NCBI RefSeq assembly: GCF_030161255.1
Contig: NZ_BSPX01000086.1
Location: forward strand, 1-17,126
Reading direction: 5' to 3'
DNA: 17,126 nucleotides
Origin: Zoogloea oryzae
GTDB lineage: Bacteria; Pseudomonadota; Gammaproteobacteria; Burkholderiales; Rhodocyclaceae
The first letter of the stretch is position 1. Every line of letters begins with the position of its first letter. Below, in pieces: positions 11,556-17,126 of this stretch. The position numbers and the translations under genes were made by a program. Below the pieces are notes generated by a model, which did not search any database, was not told the origin of the DNA, and saw only the letters and a program-made list of their open reading frames with translations.

Positions 11556-14500
11556 TCACGCTGCCAGCGTCATCAGGCTCGTGTTGCCGCCGGCCGCGGC
11601 GGTGTTGATCGACACGGCCCTTTCCACCACCAGCCGGTACAGCGGGTAGCGCCCGTCGGGCCCGGCTTCGACCAGCGGCAGGATGCGCGTCGGGTGGTCG
11701 GCCAGTTGGCGATGCAGATCGGCGCGGCGCTCGGGGCTGCCGGCGTGGAGCACGCCGTCCACGGTGAGGATCGCGTCCTCGTCGATCTGCACGACGGCTG
11801 CGGCCAGCCCGTCCGGGAGGGCGTCGAGGGCAGCGGCGGCCACGGCGCCATACACCACCGCCGGCGTGTTGCCGGTGGCGAGCGCGGCAGCAAGCTGGAC
11901 GAGCAGGGTGTCCCGCTCGTCGGCCACGCACAGGATCGTGCCGCGGGGCGCAAAGCCCAGGGTGTTGCGTTCGCCGGTGGGGCCCGGGAGCGTTGCCCGG
12001 CAGGCCAGCGGCGAGGTGGTGGCGAAATCGGCGCAGGCTTCGGCCAGGCTGCGCAGCCCCTCGTGGTGGGCCCAGGCGCGCAGCGTGTCGAAGCGGGCGA
12101 GCCGGCAGTCGTCGACGCCGCTGTCGTCCGGCGTGAGCCCGAGGGCGGCCGGCGGCACCGACAGGTCGCCCATCAGCCGTGGCAGGTAGAACGGACCACC
12201 GGCCTTCGGCCCGGTGCCGGATTTTCCTTCGCCGCCAAAAGGCTGTACGCCCACCACGGCGCCGATCATGTTGCGGTTGATGTAGAGGTTGCCGGCGCGG
12301 ATACGGCGGGTGGCGGCGTCGATGCGCTCGTCGATGCGGCTGTGCATCCCGAAGGTGAGGCCGTAGCCGGTGGCGTTGATGGTGTCGATGAGCTCGTCCA
12401 GCCGCTCGGCGTGGTAGCGCAGCACGTGCAACACGGGGCCGAAGACCTCCCGTTCCAGCTCGGCGATGCTGTCGATCTCGATGAGGGTGGGCGGCACGAA
12501 GCTGCCGGTGGCGCAGGCGTCGGGCAGCGGGCACTGGATCACCCGGTGGCCGATGGTGCGCAGCCGGTCGATGTGGGCGAGGAGCGCCGCGCGGGCGGTG
12601 TCGTCGATCACCGGGCCCACGTCGGTGGAAAGCCGCGCCGGGTTGCCGATGGCGAGCTCCATCATCGCTCCGGCGAGGAGCTCGATCACCCGGTCGGCGA
12701 TCTCTTCCTGCAGGCACAGCACGCGCAGGGCCGAGCAGCGCTGGCCGGCGCTGTCGAAGGCGGAGGCGAGGGCGTCCTGCACCACCTGCTCGGGCAGGGC
12801 CGAGGCGTCCACGATCATCGCGTTCTGGCCGCCGGTCTCGGCGATCAGGCGGGTGGGCGGCGCCTCGGCGGGGCGCTGGGCGAGCTGGCGGTGGATCAGG
12901 CGGGCGACTTCGGTGGAGCCGGTGAACACCACGCCGCGGATGCGCGGGTCGGCCACCAGCGCCGCGCCCACCCGTTCGCCCGGGCCGGGCAGCAGCTGCA
13001 GGGCCGCGCGAGGGATGCCGGCGGCGTGGAGCAGATGCACCACCAGCGCGGCGGTGAGGGGCGTCTGCTCGGCGGGTTTGGCGAGCACCGGGCTGCCGGC
13101 GGCCAGCGCGGCCACCACTTCGCCCACGAAGATCGCCAGCGGGAAGTTCCACGGGCTGATGCACACCACCGGCCCGGGCGCGGTGGCGCTGGGGGGCAGG
13201 TGTTCGATCTGGGCGGCGTAGTAGCGGCAGAAATCCACCGCCTCGCGCACCTCGGCGATGGCGTTGGCGCGGGTCTTGCCGGCTTCGCGGATGCACAGGC
13301 TGATGAACGCTGTCTGGTGGGCCTCGAAGGCGTCGGCGGCGGCGCGGAGCAGGCTGGCCCGGCGGGGTGGCGGCACGGCGTGCCAGTCATCGGCAAAGGT
13401 GTCGGCGGCTTCCACCGCGCGGGCTACGTCGGTGAGGGTGGCTTCGAGCACCGTGCCCACCTGGTCCTGCCGGTTGGCGGGGTTGGTGACGGGCAGGTAA
13501 GGCGTGCCGGAGGGCGGGTGGCTGGCCAGGATCGGCTCGGCGCTCCACGGGCGGCTGGCGAGGAGGGCGAGCTCGGCGTCGAGGCGGTTGATCTCGGCGT
13601 CGCTGGCGAGATCGAGCCCGGCGGAGTTGCGCCGGGTGGGGCCGAACAGATCGGCCGGCAGGGGAATGGCCGGGTGGGGGTGGCCGCCGTCCCGGCGTAC
13701 CGCGTCGAGGGGGTCGGCCAGCAGGGCGTCCACCGGCACGGCTTCGTCCACGATGCGATTGACGAAGGAGGTGTTGGCGCCGTTCTCCAGCAGGCGCCGC
13801 ACCAGATAGGGCAGCAGGCTGGCGTGGTTGCCCACCGGGGCGTAGATGCGACAGCGGCCGCCGGGCTGGCCCGGGGCGACCACGTTGTCGTAAAGCGGCT
13901 CGCCCATGCCGTGGAGGCACTGGAACTCGTATTCGGTCACGCCCCGGTCGGCGGCCATCTGCGCCACGCTGGCGAGGGTGTGGGCGTTGTGGGTGGCGAA
14001 CTGCGGATAGACGCGGTCGGCCACCGCCAGCAGGCGCGCGGCGCAGGCCAGGTAGGAGAGATCGGTGTGCACTTTGCGGGTGAACACCGGGTAGCCGGCC
14101 AGGCCATCCACCTGGGCGCGCTTGATCTCGGCATCCCAGTAGGCGCCCTTGACCAGCCGGATCATGATGCGCCGGCCGTGTTCGCGCGCCCGTTCGGCCA
14201 AGTGCTCGATCACGAAGGGGCAGCGCTTCTGGTAGGCCTGGACGACCACCCCGAGGCCCGTCCAGCCGGCCAGATCCGGCTCGGCGAGCAGGCGTTCGAC
14301 GAGATCGAGGGAGAGCTCCAGCCGGTCGGCCTCCTCGGCGTCGATATTCACCCCGATGTTGTAGCCGCAGGCGAGCTGCATCAGCGCCACGAGGCGCGGG
14401 TAGAGCTCGTCCAACACCCGCTGGCGCTGGGCGCGACAGTAGCGGGGGTGGAGCGCCGAGAGCTTGATGGAGATGCCCGGGCCATTGACCACGCCGCGCC

Positions 14501-15203
14501 CGGCGCTGGCCTTGCCGATGGCGTGGATGGCGTGCTCGTAGGCGTTGGTGTAGGCCTCGGCATCGGCGCGGGTGGCGGCGGCCTCGCCGAGCATGTCGAA
14601 GGAGTGGGTGTAGCCGTGGCGGGTGCTGGCCTCGCTGCGCTTGAGGGCGGCGGCGATGGTCTCGCCCATCACGAACTGCTGGCCCAGGAGGCCCATCGCA
14701 AACTCCATCCCGCTGCGGATCAGCGGCTCGCCGCCCCGGGCGATGAGTTTTGCGAGGTTGCCGCCGAGGGTGTGCTCGCTGTGGGTGGCCACCAGCTTGC
14801 CGGTGAGCATCAGCCCCCAGGTGGCGGCATTGACGAACAGGGAGTGGCTGTGGCCCAGGTGGGCGCGCCAGTCGCCCTTGGCGATCTTGTCGCGGATCAG
14901 GCGGTCGCGGGTGGCGGTGTCGGGGATGCGCAGCAGGGCTTCGGCCAGGCACATCAGGGTGATGCCTTCCTGGGTGGAGAGCGAGAACTCGTGCATCAGG
15001 TTGTCCACCCCGCTGGCGCCGTCGCGCTGCTGGCGCACCGCCACGATCAACTGCCGGGCGTGCTCGGCGACGGCGGCCCTATCCAGTGGCACCGCGGCGA
15101 CTTCGGCGGCGAGGGCGGCCACCCGCGCCGCTTCGTCGCTGCGGCAGTGGGCGGAGATGGCGGCACGGTGGTCGGCGGCGCGGCGGTCGGGCGGGGCGTT
15201 CAT
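11556..15203 (-). CDS. putA: Bifunctional proline dehydrogenase / L-glutamate gamma-semialdehyde dehydrogenase (PutA, type B)
   Basis: 1215 residues; catalyses FAD-linked oxidation of proline to P5C and NAD-dependent oxidation of the semialdehyde to glutamate, with substrate channelling at the inner membrane face. The proline dehydrogenase barrel (about 60-500) shows VVQAYQKR, RLVKGAYWDAEIKRAQ, FATHNAHT and a C-terminal YAPVG..ASLLPYLVRRLLENGANTS substrate motif split by NH. The aldehyde dehydrogenase domain (about 545-1010) shows SPWNFPLAIF, FTGSTEVA, AETGG with E789, GQRCS with catalytic C823 and PFGGEGKSGTGPKAGG. A further ALDH-like C-terminal domain (about 1015-1215) defines type B. Unlike E. 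coli PutA (1320 residues) it lacks the N-terminal ribbon-helix-helix repressor domain, so put regulation must come from elsewhere. ATG 15203 has GAGGAG 8 nt upstream. Divergent from the SDR gene and convergent with the MbnH-like gene. Confidence 0.97.
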   Translation of the reverse strand: MNAPPDRRAADHRAAISAHCRSDEAARVAALAAEVAAVPLDRAAVAEHARQLIVAVRQQRDGASGVDNLMHEFSLSTQEGITLMCLAEALLRIPDTATRDRLIRDKIAKGDWRAHLGHSHSLFVNAATWGLMLTGKLVATHSEHTLGGNLAKLIARGGEPLIRSGMEFAMGLLGQQFVMGETIAAALKRSEASTRHGYTHSFDMLGEAAATRADAEAYTNAYEHAIHAIGKASAGRGVVNGPGISIKLSALHPRYCRAQRQRVLDELYPRLVALMQLACGYNIGVNIDAEEADRLELSLDLVERLLAEPDLAGWTGLGVVVQAYQKRCPFVIEHLAERAREHGRRIMIRLVKGAYWDAEIKRAQVDGLAGYPVFTRKVHTDLSYLACAARLLAVADRVYPQFATHNAHTLASVAQMAADRGVTEYEFQCLHGMGEPLYDNVVAPGQPGGRCRIYAPVGNHASLLPYLVRRLLENGANTSFVNRIVDEAVPVDALLADPLDAVRRDGGHPHPAIPLPADLFGPTRRNSAGLDLASDAEINRLDAELALLASRPWSAEPILASHPPSGTPYLPVTNPANRQDQVGTVLEATLTDVARAVEAADTFADDWHAVPPPRRASLLRAAADAFEAHQTAFISLCIREAGKTRANAIAEVREAVDFCRYYAAQIEHLPPSATAPGPVVCISPWNFPLAIFVGEVVAALAAGSPVLAKPAEQTPLTAALVVHLLHAAGIPRAALQLLPGPGERVGAALVADPRIRGVVFTGSTEVARLIHRQLAQRPAEAPPTRLIAETGGQNAMIVDASALPEQVVQDALASAFDSAGQRCSALRVLCLQEEIADRVIELLAGAMMELAIGNPARLSTDVGPVIDDTARAALLAHIDRLRTIGHRVIQCPLPDACATGSFVPPTLIEIDSIAELEREVFGPVLHVLRYHAERLDELIDTINATGYGLTFGMHSRIDERIDAATRRIRAGNLYINRNMIGAVVGVQPFGGEGKSGTGPKAGGPFYLPRLMGDLSVPPAALGLTPDDSGVDDCRLARFDTLRAWAHHEGLRSLAEACADFATTSPLACRATLPGPTGERNTLGFAPRGTILCVADERDTLLVQLAAALATGNTPAVVYGAVAAAALDALPDGLAAAVVQIDEDAILTVDGVLHAGSPERRADLHRQLADHPTRILPLVEAGPDGRYPLYRLVVERAVSINTAAAGGNTSLMTLAA

Positions 15204-15214
15204 GGCGCGGGCTC

Positions 15215-15246
15215 CTCGAACGGCGGTGGGGCTACAGGGGTTCGAG
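15215..15246. promoter_or_regulatory. Inverted repeat in the putA–SDR divergent intergenic region
   Basis: CTCGAAC (15215-15221) and GTTCGAG (15240-15246) are perfect 7-bp arms separated by 18 bp. The left arm overlaps the putA ribosome site on the reverse strand. It may be an operator for one or both divergent genes in the 133-bp gap; there is no further support. Confidence 0.35.
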
Positions 15247-15336
15247 CGCGGCGGCGGGCGGGAGTTTCGCAGCGGGCGGATAATGGCGGCAGGATTTTGC
15301 ATCCCCGCACTTTCACCTTCTGCATGGAGAACCCGC

Positions 15337-16149
15337 ATGAACCGTCTGGACAACAAAGTGGCGCTGGTGACCGGCGCCGCCCGGGGCATTGGCGAGGCCA
15401 TCGCCCGGGCTTTTGCCTTTGAGGGCGCCCGCTGCTACCTGAGCGACATCGACGACACCCGGGGCCAGGCGGTGGCCGATTCGATCGGCGGCAACGCCGT
15501 CTATCTGCGCCTCGACGTGCGCGAGGAGGCCGACTGGCAGGCGGCGATGGCGCGCATCGTCGCCGACGCCGGGCAGCTCGACGTGCTGGTGAACAACGCC
15601 GGGATCACCGGCTTCGAGTCCGGCTCCGGCCCCCAGAACCCGGAGCATGCCAGCCTGGACGACTGGCGCCGGGTGCATCACACCAACCTGGACGGCACCT
15701 TCCTGGGCTGCCGCTTCGCGATCCAGACCATGCGCGCGAAGGGCAATGGCGGCTCGATCATCAACATGTCGTCCCGTTCGGGCGTGGTGGGCGTGCCTGG
15801 GGCGTCGGCGTATGCCTCGTCGAAGGCCGGCATCCGCAACCACAGCAAGACGGTGGCCCTGTACTGCGCCGAGCAGGGGCTGCCGATCCGCTGCAACTCG
15901 GTGCATCCGGCGGCGATCCTCACCCCCATGTGGGAGCCGATGCTCGGTTCCGGCCCGGGCCGCGAGGGGCGGATGCAGGCCTTCGTGCGCGCCAACCCGG
16001 CCCGCCGCTTTGGCCGCCCGGAAGAGGTGGCGGCGGTGTGCGTGCTGCTGGCCTCGGACGAGGCGCCTTACGTGAATGGCTCCGAGCTGACCATCGACGG
16101 CGGCATCCTGGCCGGTTCGGCGGTGTCGCCGGGGGCGAGCGACGACTGA
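15337..16149 (+). CDS. Short-chain dehydrogenase/reductase (classical SDR), substrate unknown
   Basis: 270 residues with a complete classical SDR signature: nucleotide-binding T12-GAARGIG (12-19), NNAG at 87-90, structural N117, and the catalytic triad S146, Y159, K163 (SAYASSKAG). D37 at the end of the second beta strand (LSDID) predicts NAD(H) preference over NADP(H). The C-terminal VNGSELTIDGG motif is typical of 3-oxoacyl-ACP reductase/polyol dehydrogenase-like SDRs. The protein is probably cytosolic and tetrameric. The start has GGAGA (15326-15330) six bases upstream. It is divergent from putA, but nothing in the sequence ties it to proline metabolism; an alcohol or hydroxy-acid substrate is equally possible. 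Confidence 0.93.
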   Translation: MNRLDNKVALVTGAARGIGEAIARAFAFEGARCYLSDIDDTRGQAVADSIGGNAVYLRLDVREEADWQAAMARIVADAGQLDVLVNNAGITGFESGSGPQNPEHASLDDWRRVHHTNLDGTFLGCRFAIQTMRAKGNGGSIINMSSRSGVVGVPGASAYASSKAGIRNHSKTVALYCAEQGLPIRCNSVHPAAILTPMWEPMLGSGPGREGRMQAFVRANPARRFGRPEEVAAVCVLLASDEAPYVNGSELTIDGGILAGSAVSPGASDD

Positions 16150-16167
16150 GGGCGCCTGGGGCTTTCG

Positions 16168-16231
16168 GCTCCCGGTTGGGAGCACATTGCTCCGGGCTGG
16201 AATGAAATTGCGCCCAACCGGGAGCAAAAAA
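16168..16231. repeat. Nested inverted repeats after the SDR gene
   Basis: A perfect 13-bp inverted repeat (16168-16180 with 16213-16225; GCTCCCGGTTGGG on the left) encloses a second hairpin GGAGCA-cat-TGCTCC (16179-16193). Read linearly it also looks like three imperfect units of about 20-22 bp that start GGAGCA (16179), GGAATG (16199) and GGAGCA (16221). An A-run (16226-16231) follows the right arm rather than a T-run, so a standard terminator in the plus direction is not supported. Confidence 0.55.
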
Positions 16232-16273
16232 GCGCCAACCCGCAGGCGTGCCTCCGCCGCCCATCGCTTCCCC

Positions 16274-16341
16274 GTAGGTCGGACTTCAGTCCGACACCGT
16301 GGCTTGGTCGGGCGTTCTTGTCGGACTGAAGTCCGACCTAC
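16274..16341. repeat. REPIN-like pair of inverted palindromic repeats
   Basis: A 23-bp unit (16274-16296) is repeated exactly and in reverse orientation at 16319-16341, with 22 bp between them. Each unit is itself a hairpin (GTCGGACT / AGTCCGAC). This is the layout of paired REP sequences, which are scattered in many proteobacterial genomes between convergent genes and moved by RAYT transposases. Here it lies between the ends of the SDR and WD40 genes and could also stop transcription from both sides. Confidence 0.75.
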
Positions 16342-16354
16342 AGGGTCGTGGGGG

Positions 16355-17126
16355 TTATTTGGCCGGTGCGGGCAGGTCGGGGCATTGGGGTAGATAGTCG
16401 ATGTCCTTGGATACCCAGCGTGTCCATTGCTCACGGCTCATGTTGCGGGTGAGCTTGCCGCACAGCATGCCCGGCCAGCGGGCGGGGCCGGCCCACAGGT
16501 GGAGCGCGCCGTTGCGGCTGGCGGAGTGGATGAGCTGGCCCTTGTTGCGGAAGGCGACCCATTGCACGGCGTCGGTGTGGCCTTCGAGGGGCCGGCCGAC
16601 GGGGACGCCGGTTTCGGCATGCCACAGGCGCAGGGTGCGGTCCCAGCTGCCGGAGACGAGGTGGCGTCCGTCCGGGCTCACGTCCACGCTGGTCACCCAG
16701 CGGCGGTGGCCTTCGAGGGGTTCGCCGACGGGCTCGCCGGTGGCGGCATCCCAGATGCGCAGGGCGTCGTCGGCGCTGCCCGAGTAGATGCGCTTGCCGT
16801 CCGGGCTGAAGGCGGCGGCGAGCACCCAGTTGTCGTGGCCGGTCATGGGGTGGCCGATGAGTTGGCCGAACTGCGGGCCGGGGGTGATGTTCCAGTGGCG
16901 CAGGCTGCGGTCGGCGCTGGCCGATACAAGCCCGCGGCCGTCCGGGCGCCAGGCGAGGGCGGCGATCCAGTGGTCGTGGCCCTTGAGGGGCGGGCTGGCG
17001 GGGCGGCCGTCGGCATGCCACACCCGCACGCTGGCGTCCCAGCCGCCGGTGGCGACCAACTTGCCGTCGGGGCTCCAGGCTACCGCCGAGACGGGGCCGG
17101 GGTGGGCGGCGATGGGTTCGCCGATG
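16355..17126 (-). CDS. WD40-repeat protein, C-terminal part (5' end outside window)
   Basis: The reverse frame is open from the window edge to TAA at 16355, giving 256 residues. The frame continues upstream of the TTG at 17059 with WSPDGK, so that TTG is not the start. Five WD40 blades are visible, each with an H...V..V/A.SPDG......SGS.D..LR.W pattern (for example SPDGKRIYSGSADDALRIW, SPDGRHLVSGSWDRTLRLW). The last blade is followed by a tail of about 43 residues, LCGKLTRNMSREQWTRWV...YLPQCPDLP, of the kind found at the C-terminus of large bacterial WD40 proteins with an N-terminal NACHT/STAND NTPase, caspase-like or TIR domain. The missing N-terminus would decide whether this is a signalling or defence STAND protein. 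It is convergent with the SDR gene across the repeats. Confidence 0.88.
   Translation of the reverse strand, partial: IGEPIAAHPGPVSAVAWSPDGKLVATGGWDASVRVWHADGRPASPPLKGHDHWIAALAWRPDGRGLVSASADRSLRHWNITPGPQFGQLIGHPMTGHDNWVLAAAFSPDGKRIYSGSADDALRIWDAATGEPVGEPLEGHRRWVTSVDVSPDGRHLVSGSWDRTLRLWHAETGVPVGRPLEGHTDAVQWVAFRNKGQLIHSASRNGALHLWAGPARWPGMLCGKLTRNMSREQWTRWVSKDIDYLPQCPDLPAPAK

Noticed and set aside
15204..15401. Upstream in-frame extension of PutA
   Set aside because: ATG 15203 has GAGGAG at good spacing, and the extension would run into the divergent SDR coding region.
11694..15422. Very long open frame (1242 codons) on the plus strand across putA
   Set aside because: It is a shadow caused by codon bias in GC-rich DNA. 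It is low-complexity Gly/Ala/His/Asp-rich protein with no family features, while the minus strand encodes a complete PutA.

Overview
The window is GC-rich, densely coding bacterial DNA. The gene content points to a betaproteobacterium, probably of the Rhodocyclales/Azoarcus–Thauera type: a periplasmic quinoprotein alcohol dehydrogenase with SoxYZ-like partners, sigma-54 promoters, a type B PutA, and copper-linked outer-membrane and periplasmic proteins. That placement is an inference from gene content and composition; there is no rRNA or other marker here.

Region 1 (1-4361) is a divergent quinoprotein locus. On the minus strand are a SoxYZ-like carrier, a metallo-beta-lactamase-fold hydrolase and the start of a TonB-like protein, each overlapping the next by 4 nt. 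On the plus strand is a PQQ-dependent alcohol dehydrogenase that carries the extra aspartate marking lanthanide-dependent enzymes. Between them lies about 450 bp with a good -24/-12 (sigma-54) promoter facing each way and candidate activator sites in the middle. The dehydrogenase gene ends in a strong intrinsic terminator.

Region 2 (4362-11531) is a plus-strand copper-type cluster: a long AT-richer leader, a TonB-dependent receptor of the OprC/NosA copper family, a lipoprotein of unknown function with two Ig-like repeats, an FN3-like domain and a Cys/Met-rich tail, then a lipoprotein whose C-terminal half is an MbnP-type (metallo-mystery pair, four-Cys) domain, and a di-heme MbnH/MauG-like enzyme. 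The expected logic is outer-membrane copper capture, surface or periplasmic copper binding by the MbnP-like protein, and its oxidative maturation (Trp to kynurenine in studied homologues) by the di-heme enzyme. The unknown lipoprotein sits between receptor and MbnP and is the best candidate for an undescribed component.

Region 3 (11556-16149) is metabolic: putA (minus) for proline oxidation to glutamate, divergent from a short-chain dehydrogenase (plus). Region 4 (16150-17126) contains palindromic repeats, including a REPIN-like pair, between converging genes, followed by the C-terminal part of a WD40-repeat protein on the minus strand that runs off the window.
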